From: Entoloma clypeatum
Taxonomy: Eukaryota > Basidiomycota > Agaricomycetes > Agaricales > Entolomataceae
DNA: 64,000 nucleotides
Direction of reading: 5' to 3'
NCBI GenBank assembly: GCA_963565915.1
Contig: OY751486.1
Location: 372,001 to 436,000 of the forward strand
Shown: positions 1 to 9,605 of the stretch, piece after piece
How the letters are laid out: the number at the start of each line of letters is the position of its first letter
Numbering within the stretch: position 1 is the first letter of the stretch
Notes under the pieces: model-generated
Database searches by the model: none
The model's input: only the letters and a program-made list of their open reading frames with translations
What the model was told of the DNA's origin: nothing
Program-made: the position numbers and the translations under genes

Positions 1-2114
1 CTTTCATATGATGGTATCTCTGTATGCCATCTATGTACATGTTGTATGGGGACATATAATCCCCATGTCGCAGTTCGCGACTCTTAGTTCAATGAACTAT
101 ATTCATTGTTGTTGGCGAGATCTTTCGCCACCTATACTTTCTTTGGCAAGCTTAGCTCGCCGTATTGTCAGTTCATTTTTGGGGTTCACGTTGATCCCCA
201 TGTCATTCACGTGAATGACAACTATAGCAGTCTTTGTTACTGATTCTATATGAGACAACAACTTATTGTTATCGTCAACTGTATTTTCTTAAATGACATA
301 TTGTTGTTTCTACTTTACTTTCGATGGTGTTGGTTCATCGACTTCACACCGTCCTTTCTGTTTTGTTGCCAGAAGGTACATGGTACCTTCCTCATTTATT
401 GTAGATAGCGCTATCACCATCTATAGTCTCTTTGTGACTATTTCGTAGTATGGCCTTAGAGACCGTAAGTTGGGAAGGGAAAAATCTCGCGTTGCGGGAT
501 TATGTGGTGTGATATAGGTGCCGTTGTCACCTATTCATTGGGGGAGGTGTCCCCTCCTCTGCCCCCTTCCAAAATGTTCCGTGGGTTCCTTGGAATCCCT
601 GCTTCCCCCTTTCTTGCTTCGTTTATAATGAAACAAATTATTGTGGGGGGTTTGAGGTTTTTGAGACACTATAATTGTCTTGGAGGATGATTTCTATCCT
701 CCACAAAATGTGGAAATGACAGACTCAGTGTCCGTCTATTCTGTCAGATGGGCCTCTATGAGTCTCCATCCATTACGAATTATATGGAGGACACTCGTGG
801 TCCTCCCTCGTCTTCTTTGGCAGGACTTTTCAGTGCCCTGCATGTCGCCAACTTTATTCTTGGCGAAATTTGACCTTTCGAGGCAGACATAGTCACCTCA
901 GTGTTTACGGAGGACACTTTTGTCCGTCCTTTTGTCATTTCGCGGCAGTCACTTTTAGTGGGCTGCCTGTCGCCGACTTTATGTTCGGCGCAATTTGATT
1001 CCAATGTGGTGTCTGTTACCACAGTTTTTGACAAACCGTCGCAGACGACGACAATAACTTTGTCGTCTACTTTCGCAACCTTAGCGACATTTGTCACTGC
1101 AGTTCCAGCATCTATTGCCGTAACTTTAGTTTCTCCATGGACAATCTTTATATCATCCATTCACTTGCAACAACAATTGTTGTTGCTGTAGCAGCTACTG
1201 TAGCTGCTGGTTCTCGGCTTTCGCAGATGACATCCATAACATCTCTTGTTGATTTATTGCAGACGACAACTTTGTTGTCTTCCTTCGCAACTTGTGATTA
1301 TATTATTTCCGTGGACAACTTTCATGTCATCCACTTTGTCATTTGCGACAACTATATTTGTTGTCGCAGCAGCTCCAATAGCTGTTGATTCTTTTCTATC
1401 GCAGATGACAACCTTGTCGTCTAGTTTACAATTTTTAATGACATTTTTTGTCATTGTTGCGGCACACGCTGCCTCAGGGTTTCTACTCTCTTGGACAACA
1501 TTATTCTCATCCGTATTCTTGTGTTCATAATGTTCCGACCTGTGGACATCTTGTTTTTTGGATGTGACTATTTGAAGCACCAAACGAACTTCACAAGTTC
1601 GTTCTCCAGTGGTCATGGCTTGACCACTCTGCTTCAATATCAAGCAGACAATCTTTTCATTACACATAGAGCACAATTTTGTGCTCTTGTTGTCAGTCGA
1701 CACATGTTGTCGACTTTCGCTACTCTTGCGACGTTGATGGCGGTGTTTTCGTCGCCGTCTCTTCTTCTCTACTGTGACAGAGTCTTCTGTACTCTGTCTC
1801 TCTTTCTCATTGTCTCTTTGACGGTGAATATTTTGCTGTCAATTATCATTCTCGCCTGGGTTATGTTGACCCAGATGTTTGCATTTATTTCAATGATCTT
1901 GTTGTCATCAATAATGAACCTGTTGTTCATTACTCGCAGTCCGATGTGGTCTATTTGACCCATCATTTCTGGACAATGAGATCTTTTCATCTTGAGGGTT
2001 ATTAGAACCCTCTTGGCTACAATTCTTGTCTGGGCAACAATTTTGTCGCCACGGCTTTTGTGAACTTTGGAAGTTCAGAGAACTTCCAGCCCATTTTGGG
2101 CTCTCGCCGTGCAT

Positions 2115-2864
2115 TCACAGTTGATGGCGTCTTTCGGACCACAAATGTGGTGCCAATTCTTCTGTTGAGGGTAAAGGTACCCTCGGAACTCTTGTTTCCA
2201 TTGTTGGTGGTTGCGTTCTATGGGTTGGTGGTAATTTAGCAACCCATTCCAACTGCCACGAAGGCAGTTGATCTGCCTTTGATAAAGGTCTTCGAATTTC
2301 AAGACCTTCTTTTGAAGTTGACGGAACTTGTGTTCCGTCGAGACTATCTTTGTCTCTTTTGCAAACGAGACTCATGGAGCCTTTACTCCATATTTTGAGA
2401 CAACTGTTGTTGTCTTCCTTCGCTGTTTTCAATTCGGCGACGATTTCCGGAGTCTCTTCATTGACTCTGGAGGAGGTTATTTTAACCTCCGTTTCTTGGT
2501 TCATATTAACAGAAATGTTTCTGTTTGCTGCTCTAGACTCTACAAGAGAATTGGAAGACTTATAAGTCTTCCGTTCTAGTCTGTTGACTACATGTTGTGG
2601 ACTGTTTGAACTTTCAATTGAAGACTTAATAGTCTTCAGTTCTTCACGATCCACTTTGGAGTGGTGGTCAACACCATCTCTGTGGTTCAGAAGTTGATGA
2701 GGCTCAGAAGCCTCATGGTTTCTTTCCGCGACAATATCTTGATGTTGCGCGGCTTCTATCTCTGAAGACTGTAATGTCTTCATGTCTCCGTTCTGTTGAA
2801 TGGAGTGATGTTCTTCATCACCTCTCAGAATGCTGAGAGGTCCAGCTGGCTCGCGTTGAGCCAT
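2115..2864 (-). CDS. Unrecognised 249-aa ORF in the palindrome array
   Basis: This is an open frame of 249 codons, hydrophilic and rich in E, S, K, N and Q, with no domain I recognise. Its start lies in the duplicated segment whose other copy gives the C-terminus of the broken ORF at 3179-4024. Because palindromes read alike on both strands, a long antisense frame may be a by-product of the array. It could equally be a decayed accessory ORF of the element. Confidence 0.25.
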   Translation of the reverse strand: MAQREPAGPLSILRGDEEHHSIQQNGDMKTLQSSEIEAAQHQDIVAERNHEASEPHQLLNHRDGVDHHSKVDREELKTIKSSIESSNSPQHVVNRLERKTYKSSNSLVESRAANRNISVNMNQETEVKITSSRVNEETPEIVAELKTAKEDNNSCLKIWSKGSMSLVCKRDKDSLDGTQVPSTSKEGLEIRRPLSKADQLPSWQLEWVAKLPPTHRTQPPTMETRVPRVPLPSTEELAPHLWSERRHQL

Positions 2865-3249
2865 TTCTCCATGTGCGACATGAGAAGCATGTCACAAATA
2901 TTCCATATATACTATTGAAGGTTCTTCATGAACCTTCGGAATATTCTCGTTGATTCTTGAAGACTTCAAAGCCTTCAATTCTGATCCTTCAACTATTTGT
3001 CGTGGTTTCCTTGAACTTTTCATTGAAGACTCAATAGTCTTCAGTTGTCAATGATCCACCTTAGAGTGGTCAATCAAACCACGTTCGTGGTTCTGATGAG
3101 GCTCTCTAGTCTCATTTCTGTTTTCCGCGACAATTCTTTCATGTCGCTTAGTCTCTTCGTTTGAAGACATGACTGTCTTCATATCTTGAGAGGTTCAGAT
3201 GGCTCACGATGAGCCATTTCTCCACGCGCAACATGATAAACATGTTGCG
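2581..3249. repeat. Divergent direct duplication inside the palindrome array
   Basis: About 310 bp at 2581-2893 is repeated, diverged, at about 2990-3249. The shared order is: GAAGACT..AGTCTTC hairpin, CCAC..GTGG hairpin, ATGAGGC hairpin, CGCGACA block, GAAGAC..GTCTTC hairpin, GGCTC..GAGCC hairpin, and a final CATG-centred hairpin. Arms are better conserved than loops, and some arm changes are paired. An ORF end in one copy (3179) corresponds to an ORF start in the other (2864). Confidence 0.75.
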
Positions 3250-4024
3250 AACTTTCTGCATGGATGTTAGAAGGTTCTTCATGAGCCTTTGGAATGTTTG
3301 CGTTCATTTTGGAAGACTTCGCAGCCTTCCTCTTTGCCTTAAAGACATGCTCGGCATGTCGGACCACTTCTCCATAGAGGTCCTTGTAATATGCTAGAGG
3401 TTTACGAACCTCTATAGGTGCATATGGGTTTGTGCACCTGTCCAACTCCATATTGAGTTCACGGACAAATGACCACTTGAAGTGGTCAATATACTCTCTA
3501 TCATCGCATAGTGTATTGTGACCATACACCCCACTCACACCTGCGAGAGTGAATCTATGAGCTTTGTAGCTCATATACTTGAGACGGTCATTATTGATAA
3601 CCGTCGGAACAATGGACCATAGTTCCATCTCGAAATCCATGATTAGCCTGTGGTCCAGCCATGGCATCTCCTTCGCAACTCTGCGAATGGTATCTCAATA
3701 CTGAATTCTCGGTTCGACATGTGTTGACTGCGACGAGGCAGTCAAGTCCACCCTAGTAGGCTTTGCTACATGTAATGTAGTACTTGCAGAATATGTAGAC
3801 GAGGTCTCCAGTTTGCGACAACTGGACCTCAAGTCATTCGAGAGGCTTCTCAACGTGTTTGACATGACGGAATGGCTTGGAAATGAGCCATTTCCATATA
3901 AGGAAATGCCAGCTGGCAGCAAAGGTGCCAGCTCATCCTGAAAAAGGGAGCTCTGAGTGAACTCCTGGAGGCCAGACAACTCAAAAGAGGCCATAAGCTG
4001 CGTGTATGTGACACAGCTAGGCAC
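3179..4024 (-). pseudogene. Unrecognised ORF broken by one in-frame TGA
   Basis: Two open stretches in the same frame (4024-3695 and 3667-3179) are separated by a single TGA at 3695-3697. Together they would give about 280 residues. The C-terminal half has a mixed, protein-like composition with basic stretches near its end (FKAKRKAAKSS). No family is recognised. It lies in the palindrome array upstream of the plus-strand gag and may be an antisense accessory ORF. Confidence 0.3.
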
Positions 4025-4332
4025 TAAGCAAAAGAGGAGGCTTCAAAGTGAAGCCTCTGGGCCAGATGGGGTTGGTGCAGCTAGAGAGCTGATAGCAATG
4101 GGGGTGTTCCCCTGTAGCAGTTGATAGCAGTTAAAGATAGCTTAAAAAATGTAACAAGAGTTACATGAAAAGCCCTCAATCTCACAGAACAAGGTAATCT
4201 TGACCGAAATCTGGTATTGGCTGTACAATGTCGTGGAGGTAAAAGGCTTCCATTACATAAGCAGCTGTGCTCAGCCTAATACGGTAACTCCAATGACCAA
4301 CTGATGACCATACCAATCCCACTCGTTACACT

Positions 4333-4956
4333 ATGCCAGGGTATTATAACACCGGAGCTCCCCCGCCAGGTCCTTCCGACTACAAGGAGAAACAGTCTCC
4401 GATAGTCGACTACAAGCAGCGACGGGTAGCTGCGGAGGTTCCCAGTATGGAGCCTCCATTTGTTCCGATATCTAGTGATGATTGGCTCAAACTAGGAATC
4501 AAGATAATCCTAGATGAAGCTGGGATCGCGAGTAGGTCTCAGCAAAAATGGATAATGCTAGCCGTTCAGAAGGAAGTGGAGAAGATAAGCGCAGACTTGG
4601 GACAAGGAGTCCTTTCGCCCCAGCAGTATCCAGCAATGTTCCTTAGAACACTGCGGAAGTTTATCAAAACGCAGCCCCAGAGTGTCTTGACACCTGAACC
4701 GATGGTCGTGATGGCCGCCCATGCTGAGCATGATGAGGATGAAGATGTCATGGACTTCAAAGGGGAAAGCTATTGTCCCCAGGAACCTACTGTAGTACAG
4801 CAGGTACTGTTCAAGCAGGATGAGGTTCCCGTTAGAGTAGTCAATACTCCTGCACACAACCCCAATATTGAGGTCACCATGGGCCAGATCTCTGCGCCCT
4901 GGAAAGACAATCTAGTTTTGACAGGCAAATGTGAGCAATGCAACAAATCACCGTAG
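4333..4956 (+). CDS. N-terminal gag-like ORF of the palindrome-rich Gypsy
   Basis: A 207-aa open frame begins with a Pro/Gly-rich segment (GAPPPGPSDYK), then a helical region (WLKLGIKIILDEAG, IMLAVQKEVEKI) and an acidic patch (EHDEDEDV). It sits upstream of, and on the same strand as, the gag core at about 6 kb, so an N-terminal gag or upstream ORF role is inferred from position only. Its DNA is studded with hairpins, for example around 4388-4445. A TAG ends it 32 nt before the left TSD of the MITE. Confidence 0.35.
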   Translation: MPGYYNTGAPPPGPSDYKEKQSPIVDYKQRRVAAEVPSMEPPFVPISSDDWLKLGIKIILDEAGIASRSQQKWIMLAVQKEVEKISADLGQGVLSPQQYPAMFLRTLRKFIKTQPQSVLTPEPMVVMAAHAEHDEDEDVMDFKGESYCPQEPTVVQQVLFKQDEVPVRVVNTPAHNPNIEVTMGQISAPWKDNLVLTGKCEQCNKSP

Positions 4957-4994
4957 TGGGACAAATTGACCCACAAAAAATGGACTTCATGAGT

Positions 4995-5426
4995 CCCAGT
5001 GAAAATCGGGTCGCGTGGGAGTGGGTTTTCTCAGGGCTATTTTTGGTTTGATCTTGCCTAACTTGGTTTAAATCAGTCTGAATGGGAAATTTGATTTGAT
5101 CGACAGCGAGTCCAACTTTAAGGGTTTGAGTCAGGATAACCTGGAAAATTTGGGAAACAAGCAGGATGTGATCCGGTTTGCTCAGGTTTTTTCAGGGGTG
5201 ATTCAGTTAAAATCTGTCAAACCAGGGGAATTGAGTGGGAACCTGTGGGAATTGATGGTTGAATTTCCAGATTATTCTGACTCAAACCCTCTCAAACCCT
5301 TAAAGTTGGACTCGCTGTCGATCAAATCAAATATCCCATTCAGACTGATTTAAACCAAGTTAGGCAAGATCAAACCAAAAATAGCCCTGAGAAAACCCAC
5401 TCCCACGTGACCCGATTTTCACTGGG
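4995..5426. mobile_element. 432-bp hairpin MITE with about 140-bp terminal inverted repeats
   Basis: The left end (4995) starts CCCAGTGAAAATCGGGT and the right end (5426) finishes with its exact reverse complement. The arms (about 4995-5136 and 5280-5426) are near-identical inverted copies, differing by a short insertion near the loop. The 7-bp sequence CATGAGT flanks it directly on both sides (4988-4994 and 5427-5433) as a target site duplication. No transposase is encoded; the open frame inside it is a by-product. A 7-bp TSD does not fit the common 8-bp (hAT) or 9-bp (Mutator) classes, so the superfamily is left open. It interrupted the gag region of the palindrome-rich element. Confidence 0.85.
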
Positions 5427-5427
5427 C

Positions 5428-5874
5428 ATGAGTACCACCGCTGATTCGTGTTCGGTACCCTCAGGATTCCAGATTCCTGGGAATCCTCGAGGAGGAATCA
5501 GGGGACAATCGTCTCTATGGGGGATACAAGTTCCCCCAAATGCAAGGTTTATATCTCGTGCTTTGGTAATGGAAGACCAAATAGCATACCAAAAAATGCG
5601 GAACGAAGACCTGTTTAGAACAGGTGTTTCATATATTGAAGATCAACAAGTGGCATTTTATAATACTGCCCCTATTGATCTTCTGCAAGCACGGACAGCT
5701 TATCCGCAGGGAACCGTTGCTGCCGCACCTAACCCAGGAGATGGAGGAGGTGATGACAATGACGACAATGATGACGACAACAGATCTCATAGATCTGTGA
5801 ATGATTATCGTCCGGGAGGACTAGGACCTCCCCCTCCTCCTCCTCCCCCAACCCATAATATGAATGGAGGATGA
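5428..5874 (+). CDS. Gag-region ORF with acidic and polyproline linker
   Basis: This open frame starts at an ATG inside the right TSD of the MITE, so its upstream part was separated by the insertion and the native start is unknown. It has an aromatic/charged middle part, then an Asp/Asn run (DDNDDNDDDN) and a polyproline stretch before the stop. Such acidic/proline linkers commonly precede the gag core in agaric Gypsy elements. It is followed by the gag core after a frame change. Confidence 0.4.
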   Translation: MSTTADSCSVPSGFQIPGNPRGGIRGQSSLWGIQVPPNARFISRALVMEDQIAYQKMRNEDLFRTGVSYIEDQQVAFYNTAPIDLLQARTAYPQGTVAAAPNPGDGGGDDNDDNDDDNRSHRSVNDYRPGGLGPPPPPPPPTHNMNGG

Positions 5875-5939
5875 GACCCGTCTCCGCCACATACTGGGCG
5901 ATCAGGAGCAGGTAGTGGTGGTCGCAGACCACCTAGAAA

Positions 5940-6796
5940 ATGAATCAACTGTCAAATTATGATGGTTACAGGAACATAAAGGAGGAACAGATAAGCATGA
6001 AGACAGATCATCTGTCGCGAAGTTTAAAGGGTCCCAATGGTATAAAAAATTGGAGGACTGGTTAGCCCTCCTAGTGATTCACTTGGAATCAATACAATAT
6101 GGCGGCCCTGATAGGGACCGCGACCATGTGCTAGTTATGGCGGATTTCCTCACAGGACAGGCCCTGAACTGGTACACGGAGCATGTAGTGCTGTCAACAG
6201 ACAGCAATGAGGCATGGATGTTCGAGGAGATCGTCATTGGCCTATATGACCGATTTGTGCACCCATTGGCAATGGAGGATGCTCGAACTGAGTTAGAGCA
6301 GGTCGAGTACTCCTCATCGAAAGGTATACAAGGAGTCTATGACAAGCTGAAAGCTCATGCTCACAACATGGCTGAGCAGCCGGATAACCATATGATGGAT
6401 AAGGCATTTTTGGCTGCTTTGCCTTCGGGATGGCGGAAACAACTCTTCCGCCAAGGACTTTCCCCAGTTATGAATAACATGGCAGAATTTGTTGCTGGGG
6501 CAAAAGTCCTGGAAATTACAGATAGAACTGCCCAATTATATGAGCAGTATGTTGAAAAGACGACAACCCCTCAAGAAAGGCGCTATCCAGCGACTCAAAA
6601 GCCATTGATAGCGCCACATATGTTCCAGAGGACTCCTCGGGTGGAACAGCTGAAGCAGGATGACCAAAAGGATTGTCCGTGGGCAAACAACAGGGCCTGC
6701 AATACCAATGGGAAGACAGGCGACGTCAAGGGCAAGGCGCCAGACGGGACGTCGTTATTCTTCAACCGCAATCAGCCGGGGCACTTTGCCCAGTAA
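5940..6796 (+). pseudogene. gag: Gypsy Gag core (retrotransposon gag domain)
   Basis: The frame running through 6050-6796 carries a typical Gypsy gag core. WYKKLEDWLALLVIHLESIQ is followed by LTGQALNWYTEHV and a helical stretch ending near the ALPSGWRKQLF motif. Upstream, the same frame reads FKGSQW, so the core starts before the first Met at 6050. A CCHC knuckle is damaged: the frame ends near FNRNQPGHFAQ, where a C-x2-C-x4-H-x4-C motif would be expected. The coding DNA is full of perfect palindromes (for example 6052-6071, 6075-6091, 6431-6453), so the protein sequence is maintained despite them. Confidence 0.75.
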
Positions 6797-6901
6797 TGTC
6801 CATGTCCACCCCGACAGAAGCATGACCAGCTTTGGGCAGCTCATACAGAACTGCAGCACAAATCAGGTGATGAAGGGGATAGGGAAGACACTGATGACTC
6901 G

Positions 6902-7461
6902 GTGTCGATAAGTGGTGATGATGAGCCTGTACAGGCAGGCTCAGATTGTGATGTAGAAGACATCGTCCAGTTTGAAGTGGAAAACGGCGGCTATTCATCA
7001 GACGAAGAGCGCCTACACACGATGACAGAGATCCCAATTTCCCCATCTGACAATGTGCGGAAACAAAAGTTGCGCAAGGTCAATGTACAGGCAGCAAAGC
7101 AAGCCCGCAAACGACCGGTAGTCCCGCAGGCCGGAAAAGAACCCCTGGTCACCTATGTAAAGGTGAATGGGCAGGAGGCCTGGACATTATGGGACTCGGC
7201 AGTACGGCGACGGGTGTTACACCCGCCTTTGCCCATGTAGCAGACTTGTTAGTCTTTCCGCTGTCCAATCCCCACATGTTGCAGCTGGGGACGATAGGGA
7301 GTCGTGCGCAAATAAGCCATGGCACAGACATCAAGGTGGAAATGCCAGGCATATCCACGGAGATGTATTCGGACATAGCAAACTTCAACCACTATGATAT
7401 GATAGTAGGTACTCCATTTATGAGGAAGTACCGGGTGCAGCTCGACTTTGAGAACAATTGA
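6902..7461 (+). pseudogene. Gypsy aspartic protease, split by a 1-nt frameshift
   Basis: The first frame (6902-7240) is a linker ending VNGQEAWTLWDS. The next frame (7189-7461) continues GSTATGVTPAFAHVADLLVF and ends with IVGTPFMRKYRVQLDFENN. Read together they give the retropepsin catalytic motif D-S-G-S-T and the late-domain IVGTPF block, so a single base has been lost around 7197-7204. Ends in a TGA at 7459. Confidence 0.8.
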
Positions 7462-7994
7462 GTGATTGTTGCGGGTGTCGCTACATCTGCGGTCAGAGTT
7501 ACAATTCCTGACATGGATGATCTGGCGTGTCGTTATTGCTCTATTGATAAGCGCCAGGACTGACTGGCACGGGAAAGACATCGGCTGACGATAGAGGAAG
7601 AACCCGATGTTGATGCATGTCCAAGGAAGGATGTGCTTCTGGAGGATGCAAAAGTTATCCTAGAAGAGTATAAGCGTACTCTTGGAAGGGGGAAAGATCA
7701 ACCCCTGGAAGAAAAACCGAGAGAAAAGGCGGATACTACTAGTCCGTCAATAGTTAATTCGGCATCAAGTGGCAGAGAACGCCTCCGTCAGTATGTAGAA
7801 CCACTCGTCCGTGGAGGCGGGCAAAAGGTTCAACAGGAGTGAGAACATATCGCTCAATTGAAGTCACTATGGGATGCACCAACTCCCAAACATTGATATG
7901 AGTGGGTCCACGACCCACGGATGCCACAAGAATGGAATGAAATGGTGGCATCGATGCGGATGTATGAGGGCATGAAAACTCTTCAATGGATTAC
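7462..7994 (+). pseudogene. Protease-RT linker of the palindrome-rich Gypsy, truncated by an LTR
   Basis: Fragments of the acidic pol linker are readable: LLEDAKVILEEYKRTL at 7636 onward, and EHIAQLKSLWD near 7843 in the same frame but after a stop. The latter resembles the segment that precedes RT in agaric Gypsy polyproteins. The frame is interrupted by stops and ends abruptly where the LTR of Gypsy A begins at 7995. No RT follows. Confidence 0.55.
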
Positions 7995-8365
7995 TGTTAT
8001 GCTTAACAAACCGTTCCAAGGTTCGGGCAGAGTATGCAGGAAAGTGGAAAGGCGAAGAGCAATGTGATTGCTAAATCTAAGGAATCTACTACAGTACAAG
8101 AGGTTTATATAGGTACTGACTATAGGCGGTAGCGGATGAGTCAGTACTGTGGAAGGCAGTGCGCATGAGTAAGGCGACTGCGGAAGGCTATGTACAATGA
8201 GTCATACATACTGCGGAGCTGAGTAAAGCTACTGCGGAATGAGTCAGAGCGGTAGCGAAGGGAATGGAAATAGATGTTGCGACATAATGTATTCGTAAGA
8301 GGGCACCGAGCCGGGCCGATAAGTAAAAGTGATGACGTTGTCCGCATATCGTAGAGTCTGTAACA
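7995..8365 (-). repeat. Gypsy A LTR (3' LTR, 371 bp)
   Basis: Begins TGTTA and ends TAACA. Nearly identical to 13165-13478 plus 20465-20522 (a few substitutions and one indel by eye). On the minus strand it contains the TATATAAA box and the initiator region described for the right copy. The adjacent polypurine tract on the minus strand is GAAGAGAGGAACA (plus 8366-8378). Confidence 0.9.
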
Positions 8366-8399
8366 TGTTCCTCTCTTCAAGCTCTGTGTCCTCACAGAG

Positions 8400-8942
8400 T
8401 CATTGTCCCCATCCCTCGTTGTTGTTGGGATCGGACCAGTTCAGACTCTCCTTGAGACTCAAATCATATATCAACTCCTTGTTGATGGCAACGGCGAGTT
8501 CGAGTCCTTTTATAGCCAGCCGAATACGTCGATTTTCGATCACGAGGGTGCTGGTGTAATTTCCGAGAATTTGTTTCTCCTCAGAACTCGGGGCGATGGG
8601 GAGGTTGGACAGCGAGTGAAGCTGGATATGCATCTGGCGATGAAGGAGGTCAGCAAGGGAAGTTTCGAGGGCATGGATTTGGTCTCTCATGGAGAGTGCT
8701 TTGTTCATGAGGGCGGTGATGGCGGGGTTGATGTCGGTGGTGGAGGTGGAGGTAACGTGGTGTTGGACATGGCGGTGAGGATGGTTGAGAGATAGAAGAA
8801 GAAGGGGGAGGCTATATTGGGCAGGGAAAAAGACTAGAGCGGGGAACTCAGTGTGTGGTTGACTGATGAGGTCGATACTTGTCATGGATTTCGAGAGCTG
8901 TCTTTTATCGTGGGCGAGACGGGTTCTGCCGATGGAAATCAC
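8400..8942 (-). CDS. ORF3 downstream of pol in Gypsy A
   Basis: A 180-codon frame overlaps the last 38 nt of pol in another frame and ends 34 nt before the 3' LTR. The N-terminus has a Leu-rich stretch (YSLPLLLLSL), the middle a His/Thr-rich segment, and the C-terminal half is predicted helical (SMRDQIHALETSLADLLHR, then VIENRRIRLAIKGLELAVAI), probably coiled coil. Its function is not recognised. The position matches ORF3 of Gypsy E, but the two share no obvious sequence. Confidence 0.5.
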   Translation of the reverse strand: MISIGRTRLAHDKRQLSKSMTSIDLISQPHTEFPALVFFPAQYSLPLLLLSLNHPHRHVQHHVTSTSTTDINPAITALMNKALSMRDQIHALETSLADLLHRQMHIQLHSLSNLPIAPSSEEKQILGNYTSTLVIENRRIRLAIKGLELAVAINKELIYDLSLKESLNWSDPNNNEGWGQ

Positions 8943-9605
8943 GGATCAAATCTTGAGCGTTCTGAACATTAGCTCGAGATTCCCATGTGTTCTCTTCTGG
9001 GCCATATCCTTCCCACTGGACGAGGTACTGGATCTTTCCACGGAACTTTCGAGAGTCTAGAATTGTGGACACATGGTACTCTTCTCGTCCTTCGACAATG
9101 ATCGGATCAGGGGCTGGTTTCTTCTTCTGGATGGCGTACTTCGGGGTTTTGTAAGGTGACAACAGGGTCTCGTTAAACACAGGGTGAATCATTTTCCAAG
9201 TCTTCGGAAGATCAAGAAGGTATGCGCTAGCCCCTTTCTTCTCTAGGTCCTTGAATGGTCTGTGTCGGAGTGCGTCAAGTTTCTTCGAGGGACGGTTAGT
9301 CCTGATGTTAGTCCCTTCCAGCCACACCTTGTCTCCGATGCGGTAGTTCCGAGATGGACTCCGTCATGTATCAACTGTCTTCTTCATCTGATCCTGTGCC
9401 TGTTTTAGGGCTGCATTGGCTGCTTCTCGTGCCTGTTTGAGTTTTTTCAAGAAGTGATTGGCCGCTGGGTTGGTGTCTTCCAATACAAGTTCTCCCTTCC
9501 AAGGATGTAAGCCATAGTTGAGGTAGAATGGTGTGTGCTTCGTCGCCTGATGTTCTTTATCATTGTACTGGAATTCAGCAATTGCGATCCACTACTTCGC
9601 AGCAA
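8905..9605 (-). pseudogene. pol: Gypsy A integrase C-terminus and chromodomain
   Basis: The best open part (9327-8905) has the GPY/F-like linker (WKMIHPVFNETLLSPY) and a chromodomain (YHVSTILDSRKF, YLVQWEGYGPEENTWESRAN). Chromodomains bind methylated histone H3 and direct integration. Upstream fragments (EFQYNDKEHQATKHTPFYLN) continue to about 9600 with stops. There the reading joins ISDRGPQFAA directly, skipping roughly 50-60 residues that would include the catalytic Glu. Confidence 0.8.

Larger units (their letters stand above)
1..7990. repeat. Dense array of short inverted repeats (hairpin-forming palindromes)
   Basis: Palindromes with 5-9 bp arms and 0-10 nt loops recur throughout. Examples: 48-64 (GGGG..CCCC), 67-81 (GTCGC..GCGAC), 85-99 (TAGTTC..GAACTA), 113-130 (TGGCGA..TCGCCA), 202-219 (perfect 18-mer GTCATTCACGTGAATGAC), 2619-2638 (TGAAGACT..AGTCTTCA), 3199-3217 (ATGGCTC..GAGCCAT), 3227-3249 (CGCAACATG..CATGTTGCG), 6002-6016 (GACAGA..TCTGTC), 6052-6071 (GGAGG..CCTCC), 6075-6091 (TGATTC..GAATCA) and 6431-6453 (TGGCGGAA..TTCCGCCA). 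They occur inside the gag reading frame as well as outside it. The neighbouring Gypsy and Copia elements do not show this texture. Confidence 0.85.
1..7994 (+). mobile_element. Degenerate palindrome-rich Ty3/Gypsy element
   Basis: The right half (about 5.9-8.0 kb) encodes Gypsy gag, aspartic protease and the start of pol on the plus strand, all broken by stops or frameshifts. The left half (1-4.3 kb) has no recognisable domain but shares the same texture: short inverted repeats every 20-40 bp. The element is cut at 7995 by the LTR of Gypsy A, so RT, RNase H and integrase are absent. No LTR of its own was identified, and its left end probably lies outside the window. That 1-4.3 kb belongs to the same element is inferred from the shared palindromes, not proven. 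Confidence 0.7.

Noticed and set aside
5096..5353. 85-codon plus-strand ORF
   Set aside because: It lies entirely in the hairpin MITE and crosses both inverted arms; no coding signal.
1..7990. CRISPR-like array of regularly spaced palindromes
   Set aside because: The palindromes differ in sequence and spacing, there is no conserved repeat-spacer unit, and the context is a eukaryotic retrotransposon.
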